Shown: positions 1 to 6,211 of the stretch, piece after piece
Position numbering within the stretch: position 1 is the first letter of the stretch
Layout: the number at the start of each line of letters is the position of its first letter
Source of the DNA: an uncultured Clostridia bacterium
Lineage (GTDB): Bacteria; Bacillota; Clostridia; Oscillospirales; Ruminococcaceae
Direction: 5' to 3'
DNA: 6,495 nt
Assembly: GCA_947175045.1 (NCBI GenBank)
Contig: CAMWLH010000122.1
Coordinates: forward strand, 1-6,495
Program-made: the position numbers and the translations under genes
The notes under the pieces: model-generated
Database searches by the model: none
Told to the model about the DNA's origin: nothing
Seen by the model: only the letters and a program-made list of their open reading frames with translations

Positions 1-2
1 GA

Positions 3-47
3 TTATTTCCAAGACTGAATATCAGAGATTTTACCGAAAGGATATAA
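3..47 (+). CDS. Possible C-terminal tail of an upstream gene (perhaps fabD), partial
   Basis: One plus-strand frame entering the window reads LFPRLNIRDFTERI and stops at 45-47, five bases or fewer before fabG. The LNIRD stretch loosely resembles the YNVxD segment near the end of many malonyl-CoA:ACP transacylases (FabD), and fabD is the usual neighbour before fabG in clostridial fab operons. Two other frames are equally possible from sequence alone: one ends at 16-18 (DYFQD) and another stays open until a TGA at 53-55 that would overlap the fabG start. The tail is too short to decide; this is a contextual guess. Confidence 0.22.
   Translation, partial: LFPRLNIRDFTERI
36..42 (+). promoter_or_regulatory. 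Ribosome binding site of fabG
   Basis: GAAAGGA lies nine bases before the ATG at 52. It supports that ATG as the fabG start; no promoter-like sequence is visible in the 51 bases before the gene, which fits read-through from an upstream operon gene. Confidence 0.7.
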
Positions 48-51
48 AAAT

Positions 52-789
52 ATGAGCAAAACGGCAATAATCCCGGGCTCGGCAAGAGGAATAGGCGCGG
101 CTATCGCGCTGAGACTGGCAAAGGACGGGTTCAACATCGCGCTGAACGATGTAAGCGAGAAGAGCTTTGAGAACAACGATATCATGGAGAAGATCACGGC
201 GCTGGGCGTGAAGTGCGAAAAGTACATTGCGGACGTGTCAAGTCATGAGACGTGCGAGGGCTTTGTCAAAAAGGTAAAGGAGGACTTCGGCAGCATTGAC
301 GTGCTGGTAAACAATGCGGGTATCACTCGCGACGGTCTGCTGCTGCGCATGGCGGAGGAGAACTACGATGATGTTATACGTATCAATCAGAAGTCGGTGT
401 TCAATATGACAAAGCTGGCAGGCGGGGTCATGCTGCGGCAGAAGAGCGGGCGTATCGTCAATCTCGCTTCGGTGGCGGGTCTGTACGGAAATCCCGGTCA
501 GATGAACTACTCCGCCTCGAAGGGCGCGATAATCGCTATGACAAAGACCGCCGCAAAGGAGCTCGGCAGCAGGGGTATAACGGTGAACGCGGTAGCTCCG
601 GGATTCATTCAGACCCCCATGACGGACAAGCTGACAGACGAGCAGAAAGCCGCAATGCTGGCGCAGATAGCTATGAAGCGATACGGTCAGCCGGAGGAGA
701 TAGCGGGCGTGGTGTCTTTCCTGTGCTCGCAGGACGCGTCCTATGTAACGGGACAGACTATCGAGATCAGCGGAGGGCTGAGCATGTAA
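52..789 (+). CDS. fabG: 3-oxoacyl-[acyl-carrier-protein] reductase FabG
   Basis: A cytoplasmic short-chain dehydrogenase that reduces 3-ketoacyl-ACP to 3-hydroxyacyl-ACP, the first reduction of each elongation cycle. The 245-residue length is normal for FabG. Visible motifs are the Rossmann glycine motif PGSARGIG (8-15), an acidic residue at the end of beta-2 (Asp33), DV at 61-62, NNAG (87-90), and the catalytic Asn112, Ser140, Tyr153 and Lys157 (YSASK). The APGFIQTPM segment (182-190) and the C-terminal GQTIEISGG are typical of the family. The first position of the cofactor loop is Pro8 where nearly all family members have Thr, and Asp33 sits where NADH-preferring relatives carry an acid; Arg12 on the other hand is the residue usual in NADPH-binding FabG. 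It precedes fabF and the acc genes, which supports FabG over other reductases of the same superfamily. Confidence 0.95.
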   Translation: MSKTAIIPGSARGIGAAIALRLAKDGFNIALNDVSEKSFENNDIMEKITALGVKCEKYIADVSSHETCEGFVKKVKEDFGSIDVLVNNAGITRDGLLLRMAEENYDDVIRINQKSVFNMTKLAGGVMLRQKSGRIVNLASVAGLYGNPGQMNYSASKGAIIAMTKTAAKELGSRGITVNAVAPGFIQTPMTDKLTDEQKAAMLAQIAMKRYGQPEEIAGVVSFLCSQDASYVTGQTIEISGGLSM

Positions 790-792
790 CAG

Positions 793-813
793 GACAGTCG
801 GCAGATAACTGTC
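793..813 (+). repeat. Small inverted repeat after fabG
   Basis: GACAGT (793-798) and ACTGTC (808-813) form a perfect 6-bp stem with a 9-base loop directly after the fabG stop codon. No T-run follows, so an intrinsic terminator is unlikely; it could be a weak RNA fold or chance. Confidence 0.35.
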
Positions 814-824
814 GGTCTTGACTG

Positions 825-847
825 AAATGCATTTTGATTTTCGGAGG
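825..847 (+). promoter_or_regulatory. Palindrome and FabT-box-like sequence overlapping the fabF ribosome binding site (tentative)
   Basis: AAATGCATTT (825-834) is a perfect 10-base palindrome. Overlapping it, 831-847 (ATTTTGATTTTC then GGAGG) matches the left half and centre of the FabT box known from streptococci and lactococci, ANTTTGATTATCAAATT, at 11 of 16 defined positions. The right half is poor because it coincides with the GGAGG of fabF. A MarR-family dimer normally needs both halves, so this may be chance. Confidence 0.2.
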
Positions 848-848
848 A
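843..848 (+). promoter_or_regulatory. Ribosome binding site of fabF
   Basis: GGAGGA with a ten-base spacer, slightly long, to the ATG at 859. The spacer is nearly all A/T (TAAAAAATAA), and the site fixes the fabF start. Confidence 0.8.
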
Positions 849-858
849 TAAAAAATAA

Positions 859-2100
859 ATGGACAGACGAGTTGTAATAACGGGATTGGGAGCGGTAACT
901 CCCTGCGGAAATTCTCCCGAGGAGCTTTGGGAAAATCTCCTGGCGGGAAAGCACGGCTTTGAGCTTGCGCCCTGGTTCGGCGAGCAGGAGCCGGAGGGTC
1001 TCAATGTCGTTGCAAGGGTGAAAAACTTTGACCCGTCGGAATATTTTGACAAAAAGGAGCAGCGCCGCAGCGACGTTATCGTGCAGTATGCGGTATACTG
1101 CTCCATGAAGGCTCTCGCGGACGCGGGCACGGATTTCAAGGATCTTGATCCTTTCCGCGTGGGAACTATCATCGGCAGCGGTATCGGCGGTATTCACACA
1201 ACACAGGAGGAACTGCTGACTTACCACAACAAGGGCAATAAAAAGGTCTCCGTGTTCACTATCACAAAGATGATAGGCAATATGGCGGCGGGCGCGGTGG
1301 CTATACGCACTGGTTTCAAGGGGAGCAATATGTGCGTTACCACTGCCTGCGCAAGCGGTACGCAGTCCATCGGCGAGGCGTTCCGCGCCATCAAGCACGG
1401 ATATCTCGACGCGGCGATAGCGGGCGGCACAGAGCACAGCGATATCGGCTTCTGCTTCGCTTCGTTCAATAATATGCACGCCATCACGCGCTCAACAGAT
1501 GTGGACAGAGCTTCTATCCCCTTTGACGCGGAAAGAAGCGGCTTCGTTCTCGGAGAGGGCTGCGGAATACTTGTTCTTGAGGAGTATGAGCATGCCAAGG
1601 CGCGCGGCGCGAAAATTTATGCGGAGATATGCGGATACGGCTCTACCTGCGATGCTTATCACGAAACAAGCCCCGACCCAGATGGAACGGGCGGCGCCAA
1701 GGCTATGGAGTTCGCTTATAAGGAAGCGGGAATGTCCCCCGAGGATATCAACTATATAAACGCACACGGCACGGGAACAAAGATGAACGACTGCACCGAG
1801 ACTATGGCGGTGAAGAAAGCGTTCGGGGAGCACGCGGGGAATATCGCGATAAACTCCACCAAGTCCATGACGGGACATCTTCTCGGCGCGGCGGGCGGTG
1901 TTGAGGCGGTTGTGACCGCTCTCTCGGTGAAGAACGGAATTGTTCACCGCACACTCGGGTACAGTGTTCCCGACTCCGAATGCGATCTCGATTATGTTAC
2001 GGAGGGCACGCGGGAGCTTAAGATCACGGGAGCGCTCAGCAACTCACTCGGCTTCGGCGGACATAACGGCTGCATTTGTATGCGCCCCATAGACGATTGA
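859..2100 (+). CDS. fabF: Beta-ketoacyl-ACP synthase II FabF
   Basis: The cytoplasmic elongating condensing enzyme: it joins malonyl-ACP to the growing acyl chain with loss of CO2. The 413-residue length equals that of FabF from many bacteria. The thiolase fold is complete: N-terminal RRVVITGLGAVTP, the nucleophile Cys164 in TTACASGTQS, His303 in NAHGTGT, Lys335 and His340 in NSTKSMTGH, and the gating Phe399 in GFGGHN near the C-terminus. The Cys-His-His arrangement separates it from FabH (Cys-His-Asn). The extended family motif for self-acylating synthases is intact, and no Cys-to-Gln change suggesting a chain-length factor is seen. It lies 69 bases after fabG, the largest gap within the fabG-accA block, and 13 bases before accB. 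FabF is also the usual target of cerulenin- and platensimycin-type inhibitors; nothing here predicts resistance. Confidence 0.96.
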   Translation: MDRRVVITGLGAVTPCGNSPEELWENLLAGKHGFELAPWFGEQEPEGLNVVARVKNFDPSEYFDKKEQRRSDVIVQYAVYCSMKALADAGTDFKDLDPFRVGTIIGSGIGGIHTTQEELLTYHNKGNKKVSVFTITKMIGNMAAGAVAIRTGFKGSNMCVTTACASGTQSIGEAFRAIKHGYLDAAIAGGTEHSDIGFCFASFNNMHAITRSTDVDRASIPFDAERSGFVLGEGCGILVLEEYEHAKARGAKIYAEICGYGSTCDAYHETSPDPDGTGGAKAMEFAYKEAGMSPEDINYINAHGTGTKMNDCTETMAVKKAFGEHAGNIAINSTKSMTGHLLGAAGGVEAVVTALSVKNGIVHRTLGYSVPDSECDLDYVTEGTRELKITGALSNSLGFGGHNGCICMRPIDD

Positions 2101-2113
2101 AAGGACGTGCGAT

Positions 2114-2572
2114 ATGAATCTTAAGGACAAAAGACCAATTGAGGATACTATCGAGTGCATTGAAGCGCTGGCGGAGATAGTTAGGAAAAATGACCTCGGA
2201 AAGCTGAAGATCAGCCTTGAGGATATGGATATAGTTATCGAAGGGAAGAAAGCGGTTTCCGTGGCTGCTCCCGCTTCTGCGGCGGCAGCGGTGGCTATCG
2301 CTCCGCAGAAAGCGGAAATAACCATGGCGGAGGAATCGGGAAATATAGTTACTTCGCCGATAATCGGAACGTTCTACGCTTCTCCCGCTCCCGACAAGCC
2401 CCCGTTTGTGAAGGTGGGAGATACCGTGAATGCGGGAGACGTGGTGTGCATAATTGAAAGCATGAAGCTGATGAACGAGATCAACAGCGAGTTCGGCGGC
2501 AGGGTTGCGGAGATATATGTAAACAACGGCGACGCGGTAGAGTACGGTCAGAAAATTATGAGGATAGAATAA
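2114..2572 (+). CDS. accB: Biotin carboxyl carrier protein of acetyl-CoA carboxylase
   Basis: Carries the covalently bound biotin that shuttles CO2 between biotin carboxylase (AccC) and the carboxyltransferase (AccD/AccA). The 152 residues split into an N-terminal helical region (about 1-45, ending in LKISLEDMDIVIEG, the conserved pre-linker segment of AccB), an Ala/Pro/Val-rich flexible linker (about 46-72), and a biotinyl domain (about 78-152). The biotin acceptor is Lys118 in ESMKLMNEI, and TSPIIGTFYASPAP (80-93) includes the thumb-like segment of acetyl-CoA carboxylase carriers, which distinguishes it from carriers of other biotin enzymes. The ATG at 2114 has AAAGGA eight bases upstream; the N-terminus is about ten residues longer than in short homologues. 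It lies between fabF and fabZ, as is usual in clostridia. No biotin ligase gene is in the window. Confidence 0.95.
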   Translation: MNLKDKRPIEDTIECIEALAEIVRKNDLGKLKISLEDMDIVIEGKKAVSVAAPASAAAAVAIAPQKAEITMAEESGNIVTSPIIGTFYASPAPDKPPFVKVGDTVNAGDVVCIIESMKLMNEINSEFGGRVAEIYVNNGDAVEYGQKIMRIE

Positions 2573-2583
2573 AGGGAGATATT

Positions 2584-3024
2584 ATGACGTTAAATCTTGA
2601 ACAGATCAAAGAAATAATTCCCCACCGTGACCCGTTTCTTCTTATAGACGAGGTAACGGAGCTTGAGCCCGGGGTAAGCGTTACCGCGAAAAAGTATCTT
2701 AAGCCCGATGAGTATTGGTTTAAGGGACATTTTCCCGGTCAGCCCGTAACTCCCGGGGTGCTGATGATAGAGATGCTGGCGCAGGCGGGTGCGGTGTGCG
2801 CTCTCTGTCTGCCCGAGAATAAGGGCAAGATCGCGTTTTTCGCGGGGATAGACAAGGCGCGGTTTCGCGGACAGGTGCTGCCTGGGGATACTTTGGAGCT
2901 TCATGTGGAGATGACGGGCAAAAAGGGTCCGATAGGCTTCGGAAAGGCGGTCGCTTCCGTCAACGGCAAAAAGGTGGTTACCGCGGAGATATCCTTTGCG
3001 GTGAGCGATCCGCAGCAGTCATAG
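2584..3024 (+). CDS. fabZ: 3-hydroxyacyl-[acyl-carrier-protein] dehydratase FabZ
   Basis: Removes water from 3-hydroxyacyl-ACP to give trans-2-enoyl-ACP in each elongation cycle; a cytoplasmic hot-dog-fold enzyme. At 146 residues it has normal FabZ length. It shows IIPHRDPFLLIDEV (11-24), the catalytic His49 in GHFPGQPVTPGVL (48-60), the catalytic Glu63 in MIEMLAQAGA, and the FAGIDKARFRGQVLPGD strand region (86-102). The acid position is Glu rather than the Asp of FabA, and no isomerase-type N-terminal extension is present, so plain FabZ is the best call. From sequence alone a role in isomerisation to cis-3, as in some enterococcal FabZ/FabN pairs, cannot be excluded, and no other gene in the window offers a route to unsaturated fatty acids. 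GGGAG lies five bases before the ATG, and the gene starts 11 bases after accB. Confidence 0.95.
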   Translation: MTLNLEQIKEIIPHRDPFLLIDEVTELEPGVSVTAKKYLKPDEYWFKGHFPGQPVTPGVLMIEMLAQAGAVCALCLPENKGKIAFFAGIDKARFRGQVLPGDTLELHVEMTGKKGPIGFGKAVASVNGKKVVTAEISFAVSDPQQS

Positions 3025-3051
3025 ACCGACAAATGCTTATGGAGTTTTATA

Positions 3052-4398
3052 ATGTTTAATAAGATACTTATAGCCAACCGCGGCGAGATCGCGATAAGGA
3101 TAATGCGCGCCTGCCGCGAGCTTGGAATAAAGACCGTCGCGGTGTACTCCACGGCGGATAGATCCGCGCTGCACGCGCAGATAGCGGACGAGGCGGTGTG
3201 CATTGGTCCCGCGGCGAGCAAGGACAGCTATCTCAACACAAAGGCTATCATTGCCGCCTGTGAGATAACCAACGCAGAGGCGATACACCCCGGGTTCGGT
3301 TTTCTGTCGGAAAACGCGGATTTCGCGCGTCTGTGTGAGAAATGCGGGCTGACGTTTATTGGTCCTCCCCCCGAGGTCATGGACGCTATGGGAGATAAAG
3401 CCAATGCGAAGCGCACCATGGTCTCCGCGGGCGTTCCCGTTGTGCCGGGGTCTGATGGGGCGGTCAAGACTCTCGGCGAGGCAAGGGATATATGCAAGGA
3501 GATAGGTTACCCCGTGATGGTAAAGGCGAGCGCCGGCGGCGGCGGACGCGGAATACGCCTGGTGCAGAGCGAGGAGGAGCTGGAAAACGGCTACGTCGCG
3601 GCTCAACAGGAGGCACTGCAATTCTTTGGCAACGACGAGGTATATATCGAGAAATTCATACAGAACCCGCGTCATATCGAGATACAGCTCCTGGCGGACA
3701 ATTACGGGAACGTAGTTCATCTGGGCGAGCGCGACTGCTCGCTCCAGCGGCGCAATCAGAAGCTGCTGGAGGAAAGTCCCAGCCCCATCATGACCGAGGA
3801 GCTCCGCGCGAAAATGGGCGCGGCGGCTGTCAACGCGGCAAAGGTGAGCGGCTACCGCAACGCGGGGACGATTGAGTTCCTGGTGGAAAGGGACAACTTC
3901 TATTTTATGGAGATGAACACCCGTATCCAGGTGGAGCACCCCGTGACAGAGTTCGTGACGGGGATTGACTTGGTAAAGGCGCAGATACGCATTGCGGCGG
4001 GGGAGAAGCTCTGGTTCGGGCAGGAGGACGTTAAGCTGACAGGGCACGCAATAGAGTGCCGCATCAACGCGGAGGATCCGCGGCATAATTTCCGTCCGTC
4101 GCCCGGAGTTATCAAGGCGATACACGTTCCCGGAGGATTCAACGTGCGCATTGACAGCGCGGTGTACGCGGGATACGAGGTGACTCCCTATTACGACAGC
4201 ATGATAGCCAAAATGCTGGTGAAGGCACCCACAAGAGCCGAGGCGATAATGAAAATGCGCGTGGCGCTGGCGGAGTTTATCATCGAGGGCGGGGAGACCA
4301 ACGTTGACTTTCAGCTCGCGTTGCTTAAGGACGAGGATTTTGAAAAGGGCGAGTTCGACATCGGCTTTCTTAACAGAAAAAATGTGATGGGAGATTGA
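3052..4398 (+). CDS. accC: Biotin carboxylase subunit of acetyl-CoA carboxylase
   Basis: ATP-dependent carboxylation of the biotin on AccB by bicarbonate, the first half-reaction of malonyl-CoA synthesis. The 448-residue length matches free-standing AccC. Domains in order are the pre-ATP-grasp domain ([16 protein letters not shown] at the start, [10 protein letters not shown] at 79-88), the ATP-grasp domain with Lys116 and Lys158, the glycine loop AGGGGRG (161-167), Glu200-Lys201 and His208, the metal-binding Glu275 and Glu287, and the catalytic [13 protein letters not shown] stretch (288-300) with Arg291, Gln293 and Glu295. The C-terminal domain carries [13 protein letters not shown] (331-343) with Arg337, and RPSPG at 348-352. 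Every key residue of E. coli AccC has a counterpart, mostly one position earlier. There is no fused carrier or transferase domain, so this is not pyruvate carboxylase. GGAG lies seven bases before the ATG; the gene ends one base before accD. Confidence 0.97.
   Translation: MFNKILIANRGEIAIRIMRACRELGIKTVAVYSTADRSALHAQIADEAVCIGPAASKDSYLNTKAIIAACEITNAEAIHPGFGFLSENADFARLCEKCGLTFIGPPPEVMDAMGDKANAKRTMVSAGVPVVPGSDGAVKTLGEARDICKEIGYPVMVKASAGGGGRGIRLVQSEEELENGYVAAQQEALQFFGNDEVYIEKFIQNPRHIEIQLLADNYGNVVHLGERDCSLQRRNQKLLEESPSPIMTEELRAKMGAAAVNAAKVSGYRNAGTIEFLVERDNFYFMEMNTRIQVEHPVTEFVTGIDLVKAQIRIAAGEKLWFGQEDVKLTGHAIECRINAEDPRHNFRPSPGVIKAIHVPGGFNVRIDSAVYAGYEVTPYYDSMIAKMLVKAPTRAEAIMKMRVALAEFIIEGGETNVDFQLALLKDEDFEKGEFDIGFLNRKNVMGD
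4389..4393 (+). promoter_or_regulatory. Ribosome binding site of accD inside the accC end
   Basis: GGGAG lies within the last codons of accC, six bases before the accD ATG at 4400. Together with the single-base gap between the genes it implies that ribosomes finishing accC start accD directly. Confidence 0.6.
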
Positions 4399-4399
4399 A

Positions 4400-5293
4400 A
4401 TGGCGTTAGAGGATTTATTTAAGGTCGTCAAGGATAGATTTACAGACGTTACCCAGTCGGTAACGGGGCAGTCATCGGCGCAGAGGGATATGGAAATTCC
4501 CGAGGACCTGCTTTTCAAGTGCCCCCGCTGCGGGAACGTGATGTATAACGAGGAGTTCTGCCGTGCGCTGAAGGTCTGCACGAAGTGCGGCTATCACGCG
4601 AGGCTCACCTGGAAAGAACGCCTTGATCTCACCGTTGACAAGGGCAGCTTCAGGGAACTTGATGAAAATCTCCGCTCGCTCAATCCGATAGGATTTCCGC
4701 GTTATGAGGATAAGATAAAGTCAATGCAGGAGCAGTGCGGAATGAACGACGCCATCAAAACGGGGGAGTGCACTATCCGCGGCTACCGCTGCGTTATCGG
4801 GATAATGGACAGCCACTTTTTTATGGCGAGTATGGGCAGCGTAGTGGGTGAAAAGATCACACGCGTCTTTGAGTACGGTATTGAGCATAAGCTCCCCGTG
4901 GTGATGTTCTGCGCTTCGGGCGGAGCGCGTATGCAGGAGGGGATAATCTCCCTTATGCAGATGGCTAAGACAAGCGGCGCGGTAAAGCGCCACAGCGACG
5001 CTGGCGGGCTTTATATCTCCGTGTTTACCGACCCCACTACGGGCGGGGTTACCGCTTCCTTTGCGAGCTTGGGAGACGTTATAATCGCCGAGCCGAGGGC
5101 ACTGATCGGTTTTGCGGGACGACGCGTTATTCAGGATACCATACGCCAACGGCTGCCCGACGACTTCCAGTCCGCGGAATTCCAGCTTGAATGCGGCTTC
5201 GCCGATATGATAGTGGAGCGCGGAATGATGAGAAAGCGGATATCGAATATACTTAAGCTCCACGGCTTTCCTAAGGAGGTGGCGGGAAAATGA
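4400..5293 (+). CDS. accD: Acetyl-CoA carboxylase carboxyltransferase, beta subunit
   Basis: With AccA it forms the carboxyltransferase that moves the carboxyl group from carboxybiotin-AccB to acetyl-CoA, making malonyl-CoA. The 297 residues include an N-terminal four-cysteine zinc ribbon (Cys41, Cys44, Cys60, Cys63 in CPRCG and CTKCG) and then a crotonase-fold domain. SGGARMQEG (173-181), with the oxyanion-type glycines 174-175, and GGVTASFASLGD (215-226) are the conserved acyl-CoA-binding segments, followed by EPRALIGFAGRRVI (231-244) and RQRLPDDFQSAEF. The zinc ribbon identifies it as AccD rather than a methylmalonyl- or propionyl-CoA-type transferase. The first 35 residues are variable, as in many homologues. 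The last four bases of the gene (ATGA) overlap the start of accA, which suits the equal amounts of the two subunits needed in the complex. Confidence 0.96.
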   Translation: MALEDLFKVVKDRFTDVTQSVTGQSSAQRDMEIPEDLLFKCPRCGNVMYNEEFCRALKVCTKCGYHARLTWKERLDLTVDKGSFRELDENLRSLNPIGFPRYEDKIKSMQEQCGMNDAIKTGECTIRGYRCVIGIMDSHFFMASMGSVVGEKITRVFEYGIEHKLPVVMFCASGGARMQEGIISLMQMAKTSGAVKRHSDAGGLYISVFTDPTTGGVTASFASLGDVIIAEPRALIGFAGRRVIQDTIRQRLPDDFQSAEFQLECGFADMIVERGMMRKRISNILKLHGFPKEVAGK

Positions 5294-6093
5294 GCAAGCT
5301 GACTGCCTGCGAAAAGCTGGAAATGATCCGACATAAGAACCGCCCCACCGTCAACGACTATATTCCCGCGCTGTTCACGCGTTTTATGGAGTTCCACGGG
5401 GACAGGCTCTACGGCGACGACGCGGCTATCATCGGCGGCATAGGATATCTCAGTGATATCCCCGTTACGGTGCTGGCGCAGGTCAAGGGCAGAAATCTCG
5501 AGGAAAATAAGCAGACCAACTTCTCAATGCCGCACCCCGAGGGATACCGTAAGGCTCTGCGGCTGGCGCGGCAGGCGGAGAAGTTCCGCCGTCCCGTTAT
5601 TTGCTTGGTGGACACCCCTGGTGCGTTCTGCGGAATTGAAGCGGAGAAGCGGGGTCAGGGTGAGGCTATCGCGAGAAATATTGCGGAATTTATGACGCTG
5701 AAAACTCCCGTCGTTTCTGTGGTTCTCGGAGAGGGCGGCAGCGGCGGCGCGCTGGCTCTGGCGGTGTGCGACGAGCTTGCGATGCTTGAAAACGCTCTGT
5801 ACAGCGTGATTTCTCCCCGCGGCGCGGCTTCGATACTGTGGAAGGACGCGACAAAGGAAAAGGAAGCCTGCGAGATACTTAAGATCACCGCGGAGGATCT
5901 GGCTGCGTTCGGGGTCTGCGACAGGATAATAAACGAGCCGGAGGGCGGCGCTCACATGAACAAGGAGCAGACCGCCGATAACATCTACGAGTATCTTGTG
6001 GACGCGGTTCATCGGCTGAATCGGACAAATATCGACGTGTTGGTGGAGCGCAGATATGGCAAGTTCAGAAAAATTGGTATGTTTACCGAATAA
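5290..6093 (+). CDS. accA: Acetyl-CoA carboxylase carboxyltransferase, alpha subunit (short form)
   Basis: The partner of AccD; it supplies the biotin-binding half of the carboxyltransferase active site. At 267 residues it lacks about 50 N-terminal residues of the 319-residue E. coli protein, a form common in Gram-positive bacteria. It begins directly with the RPTVNDYI and MEFHGDRLYGDD segments (18-44). Conserved motifs are QVKGRNLEEN (64-73), NFSMPHPEGYRKALR (77-91), LVDTPGAFCGIEAEKRGQGEAIARN (106-130), VVLGEGGSGGALAL (144-157), and SPRGAASILWKD (175-186). The third residue of the last motif is Arg177, where E. coli has Glu (SPEGCASILWK). The ATG overlaps the accD stop as ATGA, and a GGAGG at 5276-5280 serves as ribosome binding site, so translation is probably coupled to accD. 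It is the last gene of the tightly packed block. Confidence 0.96.
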   Translation: MSKLTACEKLEMIRHKNRPTVNDYIPALFTRFMEFHGDRLYGDDAAIIGGIGYLSDIPVTVLAQVKGRNLEENKQTNFSMPHPEGYRKALRLARQAEKFRRPVICLVDTPGAFCGIEAEKRGQGEAIARNIAEFMTLKTPVVSVVLGEGGSGGALALAVCDELAMLENALYSVISPRGAASILWKDATKEKEACEILKITAEDLAAFGVCDRIINEPEGGAHMNKEQTADNIYEYLVDAVHRLNRTNIDVLVERRYGKFRKIGMFTE

Positions 6094-6098
6094 ATTTG

Positions 6099-6123
6099 TG
6101 CAAAATAACTGTATTTTTTTGCA
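6099..6123 (+). terminator. Weak AT-rich hairpin after accA, possible leaky terminator
   Basis: TGCAAAA (6099-6105) and TTTTGCA (6117-6123) can pair over seven bases around an 11-base loop, and seven T's (6114-6120) run through the loop end and the 3' arm. The stem holds only two G-C pairs and no T-run follows it, so it is a poor intrinsic terminator. Its place, five bases after the accA stop and before a good promoter, is what makes it worth listing. Confidence 0.25.
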
Positions 6124-6132
6124 TAAGAAGTA

Positions 6133-6161
6133 TTGATTATTTTAAAGGTATAGTTTATAAT
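6133..6161 (+). promoter_or_regulatory. Sigma-A-type promoter of acpP
   Basis: A -35 element TTGATT (6133-6138, four of six matches to TTGACA) is followed by a 17-base spacer and a perfect -10 element TATAAT (6156-6161). Transcription would start near 6167-6169, giving a leader of about 43-45 bases that contains the acpP ribosome binding site. The surrounding gap is distinctly AT-rich relative to all the genes, as expected for a promoter. The core TTGATTAT (6133-6140) also equals the left-half core of the streptococcal FabT box, but the right half is absent. Confidence 0.75.
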
Positions 6162-6197
6162 ATATCTTGACAGTGTTGCGAAAGCGGCAAATAAATT

Positions 6198-6202
6198 GGA
6201 GG
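6198..6202 (+). promoter_or_regulatory. Ribosome binding site that sets the acpP start
   Basis: GGAGG with a nine-base spacer to the ATG at 6212. It favours that ATG over an in-frame TTG at 6167, which has no Shine-Dalgarno sequence and coincides with the predicted transcription start. Confidence 0.85.
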
Positions 6203-6211
6203 TTATTTAAG

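Noticed and set aside
790..858. An intrinsic terminator or promoter between fabG and fabF
   Set aside because: The 6-bp stem at 793-813 has no T-run after it, and no -35/-10 pair with proper spacing stands out. The genes most likely share a transcript.
238..1479. A 413-codon minus-strand open frame across fabG and fabF
   Set aside because: It spans two clear plus-strand genes and the gap between them, has no recognisable domain and shows the composition of an antisense shadow.
3492..3875. A plus-strand open frame within accC in a different phase
   Set aside because: Its product is Arg/Gly-rich low-complexity sequence produced by out-of-frame reading of GC-rich codons, and accC is intact through this stretch.
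3037..4581. A 514-codon open frame on the minus strand opposite accC and the start of accD
   Set aside because: It is the mirror of accC codon structure. The translation is rich in His, Arg and Leu with no family motif, and accC on the plus strand has every catalytic residue.
6167..6196. A second promoter with a perfect -35 TTGACA (6167-6172)
   Set aside because: The corresponding -10 (AATAAA or ATAAAT near 6190-6196) is poor and would start transcription at or beyond the ribosome binding site of acpP.
6167..6211. An N-terminal extension of AcpP starting at a TTG
   Set aside because: No ribosome binding site precedes it, it coincides with the expected transcription start, and its basic residues do not belong to acyl carrier proteins.
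6094..6211. A FapR operator upstream of acpP
   Set aside because: The FapR site is a palindrome around TTAGTACC...GGTACTAA. Only a short GGTA is present and no palindrome of that type can be drawn.
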